Part shown: positions 24,733 to 32,244 of the stretch, piece after piece
Numbering within the stretch: the stretch's first letter is position 1
Layout of the letters: each line of letters begins with the position of its first letter
Origin: Sellimonas catena
GTDB lineage: Bacteria; Bacillota; Clostridia; Lachnospirales; Lachnospiraceae
DNA: 64,000 nucleotides
Assembly (NCBI RefSeq): GCF_045063725.1
Contig: NZ_CP173695.1
Strand: one strand, 5' to 3'
The notes under the pieces: model-generated
The model's input: the letters and a program-made list of their open reading frames with translations, nothing else
The model's database searches: none
What the model was told of the DNA's origin: nothing
Made by a program: the position numbers and the translations under genes

Positions 24733-25503
24733 CTACTGCATGGACCGCAGAATTCCGTCACGGTATTCGTTTGGTGTTACTAGAACCGGCATATTTCCCA
24801 TATCGATGATGGAGCGGCCTCCTTCCACGCCTGATGGTTCTTTTGCGAAGAGATGCATGTCATACATAGCTCCCTGCCCGGCCACCTGTTTGATAATGAG
24901 TACTTTTTTCTTTCCCGGACGTACCACATCGTAATATTCGTGACGTTCTGTGCAGCGGTCCCCATGATATTTCTTCAGCTGTTCCCGGAGTTCCTGGACA
25001 AATTCATCACATGCGCTGTGTGCCGCCGTTACCCCTGCCCGGATCTGACCCATTCCTTCCTGAAGCGTCACATCAAAGGCAATCATGATATCTCCTTCTC
25101 CTGGCGTCCCGGCTCTTCCGTAACAGATCTGCTCCTTCAGGTTTCCTTCCGAGGATCCGAATTCATGTGTCTGCTTTCCTACAGTATCCACGCCTGTCAG
25201 GATCACATAGACACCTGTCAGCGTATGAGTAATTCCTTCCCCGATATTTCCAAGTACTTTCGCTGAAATCGGGATAATGTCCATAATCGTATTGGTATAC
25301 TGATCACGTTCTTCCGGTTTGATAATCCGGAAAGAAATATCTGATATATAGTCTTCTTTTCCACGTTTGTAGCGGTCTGCGCTCTCTTTATCCACAGTCA
25401 GCACGCCGCTTTCCTCCACCTTGTTCTCCTCGCCCCACATAGCTTCCCGTATGTGGTAGGCTTTAATCACAAGCCGGCGGAGCTGTTTTGTCTCTTCTCC
25501 CAT
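24733..25503 (-). CDS. prdD: Proline reductase cluster protein PrdD
   Basis: 256 residues, MGEETKQLRRLVIKAYHIRE. It resembles the beta-chain part of PrdA (QYTNTIMDIIPISAKVLGNI against TYSNTIMDVQPIATKEGEAE; HEFGSSEGNLKEQICYGRAG against GEFGSSEGYLDENIMWGRPG) and stops just before the position of the PrdA cleavage cysteine. Together PrdD and PrdE mirror PrdA split at its processing site. Start chosen at 25503 (GGAAAGGAAAC upstream). Two inverted repeats separate it from prdB. Confidence 0.88.
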   Translation of the reverse strand: MGEETKQLRRLVIKAYHIREAMWGEENKVEESGVLTVDKESADRYKRGKEDYISDISFRIIKPEERDQYTNTIMDIIPISAKVLGNIGEGITHTLTGVYVILTGVDTVGKQTHEFGSSEGNLKEQICYGRAGTPGEGDIMIAFDVTLQEGMGQIRAGVTAAHSACDEFVQELREQLKKYHGDRCTERHEYYDVVRPGKKKVLIIKQVAGQGAMYDMHLFAKEPSGVEGGRSIIDMGNMPVLVTPNEYRDGILRSMQ

Positions 25504-25574
25504 GGCATTTGTTTCCTTTCCTGTTGATCCTTTTTTATCATAACACACTTTGCACTTTCAGAAAATGATATTTG

Positions 25575-25618
25575 ATTTTCAAATGAAAATAGGGATCTGT
25601 ACACTCTGTACAGATCCC
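25575..25618 (-). other. Two tandem inverted repeats between prdB and prdD
   Basis: GGGATCTGTACA/TGTACAGATCCC (25592-25618) is a perfect 12-pair stem with a 3-base loop. Next to it ATTTTCA/TGAAAAT (25575-25590) is a 7-pair palindrome. On the transcript they follow the prdB stop. They may work as an attenuator or 3' stabiliser that makes prdA-prdB more abundant than prdD-prdE. Confidence 0.65.
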
Positions 25619-25631
25619 ATAATGATTTGCA

Positions 25632-26357
25632 TCAAACTTTTGCAATGTATTCAAATGGAAGCGGAACTACCTTTCCTGGAGTATCGATTGCAACGAGCTG
25701 CTCCAGAGTTGCTTTTACAATCTCTGTCTGCATTTCTACGTTGTTCGGTTCTCCGGCATTTGCTCCCATTGGTACGAGCGGTGCTACCGCACGTGGTGTA
25801 CCTGTCTGACGAACAACAGGTGGAAGGGCTGCGATGATAATTGTAGGAATACCAGCCTCTTCAATCGCTCTCTGCACCAGTACTGCAGAGCGGTGGCAGG
25901 TACCTCATCCAGCTGTGAGGATGACTGCGTCGACATCCTCTTCTTTAAACATCTGTGCGATGGCCGGACCAGTTTCATGTTTGAATTTCTCCTGATTTCC
26001 ACCGCCGCCCATGAATCCTGCGTGTACCGGAGCACATGCTCTGATAAATCCTTCTTTTGCAAGTTCATGGATTCTGTCGATCGGGAACATACAGTTGATG
26101 TCTTTGTTTACATCACCGTTATCATATCCACCATGTGAAACCATCAGTTCACTGGATGGAGTTGTATTTTCAATCTTTCTCCATGTGAAGTCTCCGGCAA
26201 GATTAAATCTTTCCTGGCTTTTCTTATGGACACCTGCTGCAGTAGCAAGAGCAATAGACATATCTTTAATCTCTTTTGTTACTGGAGTCCATACTGCCGG
26301 CGGAGTAATCGGAACATAAATTTCAGATTGTAAACCTTTCACAACCGTTAAGCTCAT
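25632..26357 (-). CDS. prdB: D-proline reductase selenoprotein subunit PrdB (in-frame UGA = Sec151)
   Basis: 241 residues when the UGA at 25907-25905 is read as selenocysteine. The sequence around it is VDAVILTAG-Sec-GTCHRSAVLVQ, the active-site motif of PrdB. Both sides of the UGA continue the same frame and the same conserved protein (GGGGNQEKFKHETGPAIAQM before, EEAGIPTIIIAALPPVVRQT after). PrdB with PrdA reduces D-proline to 5-aminovalerate, a Stickland acceptor reaction. A hairpin of bacterial SECIS type follows the UGA. Seen: UGA, motif and frame; known: PrdB is a selenoprotein; inferred: decoding here, supported by selABCD in this window. Confidence 0.95.
25866..25892 (-). promoter_or_regulatory. 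Candidate bacterial SECIS hairpin of prdB
   Basis: On the mRNA CGCTCTGCA pairs with TGCAGAGAGCG (2-base bulge) around the loop GTACTGG. The loop begins 21 bases after the UGA, within the distance usual for SelB-binding hairpins. It lies inside the coding sequence, as bacterial SECIS elements do. Confidence 0.65.
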
Positions 26358-26650
26358 TTTGAAACCTCCTCATGATTTTCATTCAATTCGCGCATCTCTT
26401 TCTGACGCCTCTTGTAGATATCAAGGTTGCTGACGTACTTCTCATTGATCTCCGGCCCCATCTGCTCTACGAAGCTCATGTTCCATGCCACTTCCTGTCC
26501 GACTTTGACGGGATAATCTGTGATCAGCATCCGCATCGGAATCTTCAGATAGCCGAGCCTTCCTTTCAGGTCAACTCCTACGCATCCGTCATGTACCTCG
26601 ACGATGACGCCTTCCATTCTTATGATTTTATCTCCATATTTCAGTTCCAT
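26354..26650 (-). CDS. CBO2463/CBO2479-type small protein of the prd operon
   Basis: 98 residues, MELKYGDKIIRMEGVIVEVH, with a small beta-rich domain (DLKGRLGYLKIPMRMLITDY) and a charged helical tail. Genes of this type occur between prdA and prdB in other proline-reducing clostridia. It overlaps the prdB start by 4 bases, so translation is coupled. Its molecular role is not known. Confidence 0.78.
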   Translation of the reverse strand: MELKYGDKIIRMEGVIVEVHDGCVGVDLKGRLGYLKIPMRMLITDYPVKVGQEVAWNMSFVEQMGPEINEKYVSNLDIYKRRQKEMRELNENHEEVSK

Positions 26651-26666
26651 ACGTCATTACCATCTA

Positions 26667-28517
26667 TTAATCGTATTTTTCTTTTCTCTTCTGGCTCATC
26701 GGGAGAGACTGCTCATTTGCAACGAGATCAATCTTTGTTCCTGTTGCCTTTTCGATCATCTCGATGTTGTTTGCCTTGACATTCGGATTCCATTTCTTTT
26801 CTGCCGGTTTTACTTCCTCGCCTGCCATTGCTGCTTTCAGCATTGCGATTGCACGTACTGCTTCTTCTTTACACAGTGTGTTGCATGCAAGAACTTCATT
26901 TTCGATACCGGATTCAGATTTATTGTTGTCAACCATGTTTGTCATATACGGATTTCCAACAACGAGTGCACCCTGTACAGCACAGAAAGATAATCCAACT
27001 ACCGGGATTCCTCTCTTTCCGATCTGCTCATGATGACTTGCAAAATCAATGTGGTTATTTCCAAAGCCTTCTGTTGTGATAAATGCACCGTCAACATCCA
27101 GAGCTTCTACTGTCTGTCCGACACGTTTGGATACATAGAACTTCTCTGCGTTGATCTGCGGGCTTCCTACGAAAAGAACGCCGCAGAGGTCAAGCTCTTC
27201 GTCATGGAGTGCTTCCAGTACGAGAGGCTCTCTCCAGTAGTGTCTGGACATCTCTTTGGATGCAGGTCCGATACATGTCAGTGCATGGATACATCCATCA
27301 AGCACTTCCAGCGGAGATGTCATAACCGGAACGTTTCCAAGGTCTACATTTGGTTTCGCTCCAAGTACTCCTACCGGCTCCATTGGAAGGATCAGGTTAT
27401 CATGCATAGCGCCCTGTCCCATGATCTCTTTTACGATGACTACTTTTTTCTTTCCAGGATGTCTGAGATGTTCAAACTCCTCTGTATCAACAACAAGTGA
27501 GTCGTCCAGTTTCTTAAGGGCTTCACGGATCTCCTGTGTGATCACGTCTGTCGCTGTATGTGCAGCGAGCGGGCCCGGACGCTCCATGTTTGTTCCTTCT
27601 TTGATGATCACTTCTGTCTTGATGAAGATCTCACCCTTATCCGGTGCTCCCGGACGTCCCCACATGATGTTCTCATCCAGGTATCCTTCGGAAGAACCGA
27701 ACTCACCGATCTGAACGCCGTTTGCATCTGTACCTGTTACCATCATAACAACGCCGTCAAGTACACGTGTTACACCATTTCCGATTTCAGCTTCGCCTTC
27801 TTTTGTGGCAATCGGCTGTACGTCCATGATTGTGTTGGAGTATGTGTGGTACATCTCCGGTGTGATAATATCAATCTTTAAGCTGTTTACCAGTTCCTGG
27901 CCTGCAGCTGCTTCTTCTTCGATTCCTTCACGGATGTAAAGCACTGTTCCGTCGATCTTTGTCTCCGGTCCTCTCTTTACTTCAGTGATTTTGAAATGCT
28001 TTCTTGTGAGTGTTCCCATCACTCTTGCTTCTTTTTCTTCTGCTGCCGGTGCCGCTGCTACTGCCACCGGAGCCGGTGCTGCTGCTACTGCAGAGCCTCC
28101 CATGATGCCAACCGGGATTTCCAGATTGATATCTTTTCCTTCTCCGATATGGAGTTTAAATACTCCACCCGGTACTGCTGCCGGTGCTGGAGCCGACACT
28201 TCCGGCTGAACTGCCGGTGCTTCTTCTTCAGCTGTTTCTTCTTTTACCGGTTCTTCCGCAGAAGCTTCTTTGTATCCTTCTACGACATCCGGTGTAAGTG
28301 CTGTAAGTGAATCACATGTTTTTTTCAGTTTTGCACCAAGAACCTGTTCAATCGTAAGGACGCCTTCCAGATTCAGAAGTCCTGAATCTACCAGATCATC
28401 AAAGATCGCCGGATCCTCAAGATTTGCAGCTTCGATTGTGATGCCCTCTTCCGCCCTGCAGCAAAGCACGGCCGGATCTTTTGCATGAGCTTTCGCTGTT
28501 TCAGCTGTAATTGACAT
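26667..28517 (-). CDS. prdA: D-proline reductase proprotein PrdA (pyruvoyl enzyme)
   Basis: 616 residues. Residues 1-95 form an N-terminal domain, about 95-165 a Pro/Ala/Glu-rich linker, and about 168-600 the catalytic region. The self-cleavage site is ALTCIGPASK with Cys415: cleavage before it gives the beta chain and an alpha chain whose Cys becomes the pyruvoyl group that binds proline. The partner PrdB supplies selenocysteine. Gene order prdC, prdA, small gene, prdB, prdD, prdE on one strand agrees with known prd operons. AAGGAGGGAATGAAAC precedes the ATG. Confidence 0.95.
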   Translation of the reverse strand: MSITAETAKAHAKDPAVLCCRAEEGITIEAANLEDPAIFDDLVDSGLLNLEGVLTIEQVLGAKLKKTCDSLTALTPDVVEGYKEASAEEPVKEETAEEEAPAVQPEVSAPAPAAVPGGVFKLHIGEGKDINLEIPVGIMGGSAVAAAPAPVAVAAAPAAEEKEARVMGTLTRKHFKITEVKRGPETKIDGTVLYIREGIEEEAAAGQELVNSLKIDIITPEMYHTYSNTIMDVQPIATKEGEAEIGNGVTRVLDGVVMMVTGTDANGVQIGEFGSSEGYLDENIMWGRPGAPDKGEIFIKTEVIIKEGTNMERPGPLAAHTATDVITQEIREALKKLDDSLVVDTEEFEHLRHPGKKKVVIVKEIMGQGAMHDNLILPMEPVGVLGAKPNVDLGNVPVMTSPLEVLDGCIHALTCIGPASKEMSRHYWREPLVLEALHDEELDLCGVLFVGSPQINAEKFYVSKRVGQTVEALDVDGAFITTEGFGNNHIDFASHHEQIGKRGIPVVGLSFCAVQGALVVGNPYMTNMVDNNKSESGIENEVLACNTLCKEEAVRAIAMLKAAMAGEEVKPAEKKWNPNVKANNIEMIEKATGTKIDLVANEQSLPMSQKRKEKYD

Positions 28518-28624
28518 GTTTCATTCCCTCCTTGATTTTCTCCTTCGGCTCTTCGCCGTTTTCTATATACAACCACACCGCATGGTGACGCAGAATGTGA
28601 TGTACTTTTATGCCATACCTTTTC

Positions 28625-29953
28625 TTACTTTCCTTCCGGAAGCTGTTCCACCTGTTTGGAAACTCTCAGATATCTGTATAATGGATGTCCGATTGTTCTC
28701 ATGACATGGTCTGTCTGGTGGAATACTTTCAGTTTCATCTTAGGCGCAGATCCCATAACTGTATTGGAACAGTCGGAGCAGTTACCGATGATGATGTATT
28801 CACATCCGTCTTTCTTGAACTGGATGTTATTCTTCGCCTGTCCCGGGCAGTTACCCGGTCTTTCACATTTGAGCGGTGCGCCCGGCTTGTTCTCAACAGC
28901 CTGTTTACATCTTGCCACGGATGCTACAACACCGTTCATCTTTGCGCAGATATCTCTCATACGTGCTTCACTTCCGCCGCATGCGCAGACAAGCAGTCCG
29001 ACTTTCGCACCATGAAGGTTCGGGAAGTCGATCGTCACGATGATACCGCCTGTTGTCTTTGTTACAGGAGCATCAAGATCTGTCGGGTTCCCTGTGAAAG
29101 GTCCGCCCATAATGATCTCGCCGTAAACGCCGTCGATGCCGCCTGCACGCTCGATCATCTCTCCAACGCTTGTCCCTACAGGAACATTCATGAAGACATG
29201 CGGTTCATTTCCGCCGTTCAGCTTGCCGATTACCGTCATGTTCTTGACAAAGCACGGCTTTCTCTCCTCGATAGCTTCTGCCACTCTGGAGATTGTCTCC
29301 ACATTGACTACTACCGCATTGGCTGCGGATGGAAGCTGTGTCGTCTCAAGCTCGATTCCAAGACACTCTCTGACAACCGCTCTTTCCTCTCCCATCGGGT
29401 AGATATCCGGAAGAAGGTGGATCGTCATGGCTTCTTCATCTTTAATCGCAGTCCGAAGTGTCTCTACTGCTTTTTCATTTTTCTTCTTGATTGCAAAAAT
29501 CGCTTTGTCAGCGCCTGCGATATCCATACAATATTTCACGCCGCGTACGATCTTGTCGCTCTCGGCCTCGATCTGTCTGATATTATGGTATAGACCAGGC
29601 TCACACTCAGCTGCATTGATGAGAATATAGCCATGATCCAGATGCGCATCCAGCTTGATTCCTGTCGGGAATCCTGCTCCGCCCATGCCGACTACTCCGG
29701 CTTCTTTCACCATCTCAAGCGGTGTGCCCTCGGAAATCTTTTCGTACTCATCCGGCTGTTCTTCATCCGGCCTGATCACGATGCGATCTTCCTTTACTTC
29801 TTCTACCACACCGTAAACACTGGAGAAGATGTTCGCTCCAAGTCCGGTCGGTTTTGCTACAAGTGTACCCTTTTTTACCACATCTCCGGCTTTTACAACC
29901 GGTTCACATGGCGCTCCTACGTGCTGACGCAGTAAAAGTTGAATGTTTCCCAT
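28625..29953 (-). CDS. prdC: Proline reductase-associated electron transfer protein PrdC
   Basis: 442 residues, MGNIQLLLRQHVGAPCEPVV, an RnfC-like protein. It has a barrel-sandwich domain (residues about 1-75), the NADH/FMN-binding RnfC region (GVVGMGGAGFPTGIKLDAHL, NAAECEPGLYHNIRQIEAES) and cysteine-rich C-terminal segments (CACGGSEARM, CERPGNCPGQ, GNCSDCSN). It is thought to pass electrons from NADH to proline reductase, as the Rnf-like partner of PrdA/PrdB. All cysteine positions are Cys codons; no UGA is present. The start at 29953 has AAAGGAG at 9 bases. Confidence 0.92.
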   Translation of the reverse strand: MGNIQLLLRQHVGAPCEPVVKAGDVVKKGTLVAKPTGLGANIFSSVYGVVEEVKEDRIVIRPDEEQPDEYEKISEGTPLEMVKEAGVVGMGGAGFPTGIKLDAHLDHGYILINAAECEPGLYHNIRQIEAESDKIVRGVKYCMDIAGADKAIFAIKKKNEKAVETLRTAIKDEEAMTIHLLPDIYPMGEERAVVRECLGIELETTQLPSAANAVVVNVETISRVAEAIEERKPCFVKNMTVIGKLNGGNEPHVFMNVPVGTSVGEMIERAGGIDGVYGEIIMGGPFTGNPTDLDAPVTKTTGGIIVTIDFPNLHGAKVGLLVCACGGSEARMRDICAKMNGVVASVARCKQAVENKPGAPLKCERPGNCPGQAKNNIQFKKDGCEYIIIGNCSDCSNTVMGSAPKMKLKVFHQTDHVMRTIGHPLYRYLRVSKQVEQLPEGK

Positions 29954-30134
29954 AACAACATGCTCCTTTTCTTTATATTTTATACGGGATATAAGCTCGG
30001 TCTCCAATATACGATCTGTCTCCCGTCGTGATCCACAGCAATGTTTGTTTATTGATGATTTCTATAAGATGCTCAGCGCGGTCATTTCCCGGCTGATATC
30101 TGAAGCCCGCATATTTACAGGCCTGTTTTCTTTC

Positions 30135-30232
30135 TGGCGGAGGCATGTGGGAATCGAACCCACCCAGGACGCTCCTAACGCCCTACACTGGTTTTGAAGA
30201 CCAGGAAGCACACCAGTTACTCATCTACCTCC
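30135..30232 (-). tRNA. selC: tRNA-Sec (anticodon TCA)
   Basis: Minus strand, 98 bases including an encoded CCA. The 5' GGAGGTA pairs with TGCCTCC, the anticodon loop CTTCAAA (within GGTCTTCAAAACC) holds TCA, the variable arm is very long (GGGCGTTAGGAGCGTCC region), the T loop is GGTTCGATTCC, and the discriminator is G. These are tRNA-Sec features. It lies between the divergent prdF leader and prdC, beside the selenoprotein operon. Confidence 0.95.
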
Positions 30233-30255
30233 ATGTTATGCTTTTTCGCATAGAC

Positions 30256-30284
30256 AATTTACCACACTTGACGGCAAATTTCAA
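30256..30284 (-). promoter_or_regulatory. Promoter of tRNA-Sec
   Basis: TTGAAA (30284-30279), 17 bases, TAAATT (30261-30256) on the minus strand, about 24 bases before the tRNA 5' end. Read-through could also feed prdC, as no clear terminator lies between. Confidence 0.65.
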
Positions 30285-30331
30285 CAGAAAAATAATTAAA
30301 TTTTTGTCAATTGTATTTTAGCAAATAGCCG

Positions 30332-30360
30332 TTGACTTTTCAAGGCTTTTCAGTCATAAT
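30332..30360 (+). promoter_or_regulatory. Promoter of the prdF leader
   Basis: TTGACT (30332-30337), 17 bases, CATAAT (30355-30360) on the plus strand. Transcription would start near 30367 and run into the hairpin and terminator below. Confidence 0.6.
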
Positions 30361-30370
30361 TGTAATAACT

Positions 30371-30446
30371 TACTAGACGCCGTACTAGAATGCGGTCTAC
30401 TATATGGCACCTGCCGCTTCCGGCTTATGCCGCAGGTATTTTTTTT
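30371..30446 (+). promoter_or_regulatory. Terminator-containing leader (attenuator or small RNA) before prdF
   Basis: Two competing pairings are possible at 30371-30399: CTAG with CTAG, or TAGAC with GTCTA. Then ACCTGC (30409-30414) pairs with GCAGGT (30432-30437), with inner GGC/GCC, and is followed by a T8 run: a good intrinsic terminator 96 bases before the prdF ATG. Promoter, structure and terminator before a metabolic gene suggest attenuation or a riboswitch-like element; a separate RNA of about 80 bases is the alternative. Confidence 0.55.
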
Positions 30447-30541
30447 CTGCATACCGTACAGCGTCCCGCCCGATAGATTTATCGCTTTTATCTATAGGCA
30501 ATCAAAGTTTATGAAGTATTTTTTCTAAGGAGGATCTGATC

Positions 30542-31579
30542 ATGGAACTGAACCCAAAATTAAATCTTGATAATTTTGAGGCATCTTTTTTAGCTGTGGA
30601 TACACACACAGTCGGAGAATTTACACGTATTGTAGTTTCCGGTTTCCCGAAACTGGAAGGTAATACCATGATTGAAAGAAAGAACTATCTCGCAGAGCAT
30701 TACGATCATTTTCGTCAGGCTTTGATGTTTGAACCACGGGGACATCACGACATGTTTGGCGCTGTTGTGACAGAACCGGTCAACCCTGAAGCTGATTTCG
30801 GCGTTATTTTCATGGATACCGGAGAGTATCTGAACATGTGCGGACATGGTACAATCGGTACAGTTACAGCCGTAATCGAAACAGGACTGATCGAAGCAAA
30901 AGAACCTGAGACAGAAGTCGTTCTTGAGGCTCCGGCCGGATTAATCCGTACAAAGGCTCAGGTAAAAGACGGAAAAGTTGTCAGCGTTACTTTGACAAAC
31001 GTACCTGCATTCCTTTATAAAGAAAATCTCAAAACAGTCGTAGACGGAAGAGAAATTACTTATGATATTTCCTTCGGCGGAAGTTTCTTTGCCATTATCG
31101 ATGCAGAACAGCCGTCCCTGAATCTTCACGTAGATTCCAAGACTGTTCCGTTCCTTCAGGATTTTGGAATGAAGCTTCTGGAGAATGTCAACAAAGAAGT
31201 AAAAGTAAAACATCCGGAGCTCGACATTACAACTGTAGACCTTGCCGAGTTCTACTGTCATACAGATACACCTGGATGCAGCCGCAGAAATGTTGTAATC
31301 TTCGGCGATCATATGGCTGACCGTTCTCCGTGCGGAACAGGTACAAGCGCAAAACTTGCCACACTGTACGCAAAAGGTGAAATCGGTATCGGTGAACCTT
31401 TCGTATACGAAAGCTTTATCGGCTCCCAGTTCAAAGGTGTTATTCTCGGTGAAGCAAAAGTAGGCGATTACAATGCTGTTATTCCGCGGATTACAGGATC
31501 TGCTTATGTTACAGGTCTTTCCACCTACGTCATTGACCCGGACGATCCGCTGAAATACGGATTCCGCGTAGGTCACTAG
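30542..31579 (+). CDS. prdF: Proline racemase PrdF
   Basis: 345 residues, MELNPKLNLDNFEASFLAVD. The two catalytic cysteines lie in NMCGHGTIG and SPCGTGTSA, the proline racemase signature. The enzyme converts L- to D-proline, the substrate of PrdA/PrdB. 4-hydroxyproline epimerases are related, but the location next to the prd operon favours proline. AAGGAGG is 7-8 bases before the ATG; a TetR gene follows after 34 bases. Confidence 0.93.
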   Translation: MELNPKLNLDNFEASFLAVDTHTVGEFTRIVVSGFPKLEGNTMIERKNYLAEHYDHFRQALMFEPRGHHDMFGAVVTEPVNPEADFGVIFMDTGEYLNMCGHGTIGTVTAVIETGLIEAKEPETEVVLEAPAGLIRTKAQVKDGKVVSVTLTNVPAFLYKENLKTVVDGREITYDISFGGSFFAIIDAEQPSLNLHVDSKTVPFLQDFGMKLLENVNKEVKVKHPELDITTVDLAEFYCHTDTPGCSRRNVVIFGDHMADRSPCGTGTSAKLATLYAKGEIGIGEPFVYESFIGSQFKGVILGEAKVGDYNAVIPRITGSAYVTGLSTYVIDPDDPLKYGFRVGH

Positions 31580-31613
31580 ACCTCACAGTCATGCAGAAAG
31601 GACACAGATTTTT

Positions 31614-32201
31614 ATGCCAAGAAAACGTTCTTCCACGAAAAGCCGTATAGTAAAAGCGGCATGGAATCTTTTTTACAAAAAAGGCTATGACAAAACAACC
31701 GTAGAAGATATTATCGCTCTTTCCAAGACATCAAAAGGAACCTTTTACCATTACTTCAAGGGGAAAGAGGCACTGCTGAATTCCATCTCCGATCTGTTTG
31801 ACTCAAAATATGAAGATCTTCAGTCAAAAATTGATCCGGATCTGTCTGCCTATGATACACTTCTGTATCTGAACAGAGAACTGTTCCATATGATCGAAAC
31901 GAGCATTGATGTTAATCTTATTGCGTTTTTGTATTCTTCTCAGCTTGTCACAAAAGACCACCGGTCGCTTCTTGACGAGCAGCGTCTGTACTTTACCTGG
32001 CTGAGAGAGATCCTGGAACACGCGGTGGAAACCGGAGAGTTTCATCCCGGCTGTACTGTCGATGAACTGCTCAAGATTTACGCCATGTATGAGCGTTCCA
32101 TGATTTATGACTGGGCATTATGCCGGGGTACATATTCCCTGTCCGAGTACAGCGGTCGTCTTCTGCCCCACGTACTGGATACATTTGTTCATGGTATTTA
32201 A
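31614..32201 (+). CDS. TetR/AcrR-family regulator
   Basis: 195 residues. Residues about 8-55 form the TetR HTH (TKSRIVKAAWNLFYKKGYDK, SKTSKGTFYHYFKGKEAL); the rest is a helical ligand domain. It is co-directional with prdF and likely co-transcribed, so it may control proline racemase or respond to a related metabolite. The well-known prd activator PrdR (sigma-54 type) is not in this window. Confidence 0.9.
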   Translation: MPRKRSSTKSRIVKAAWNLFYKKGYDKTTVEDIIALSKTSKGTFYHYFKGKEALLNSISDLFDSKYEDLQSKIDPDLSAYDTLLYLNRELFHMIETSIDVNLIAFLYSSQLVTKDHRSLLDEQRLYFTWLREILEHAVETGEFHPGCTVDELLKIYAMYERSMIYDWALCRGTYSLSEYSGRLLPHVLDTFVHGI

Positions 32202-32240
32202 AGAGAATCCTGCACTTTTCGTGCAGGATTCTCTTTTTTC
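32202..32240. terminator. Bidirectional terminator
   Basis: AGAGAATCCTGCAC and GTGCAGGATTCTCT form a perfect 14-pair stem, followed by T6. It lies between the convergent TetR and hppA genes. Confidence 0.93.
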
Positions 32241-32244
32241 TTTT

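Noticed and set aside
25632..26357. prdB as two separate genes or a pseudogene
   Set aside because: The in-frame UGA lies in the known selenocysteine motif, both halves continue one protein, and the window encodes the full Sec machinery.
30404..30420. Sigma-54 promoter (TGGCAC... GC) before prdF
   Set aside because: The GG-to-GC spacing is two bases too short for a -24/-12 promoter, and the site is inside the terminator hairpin.
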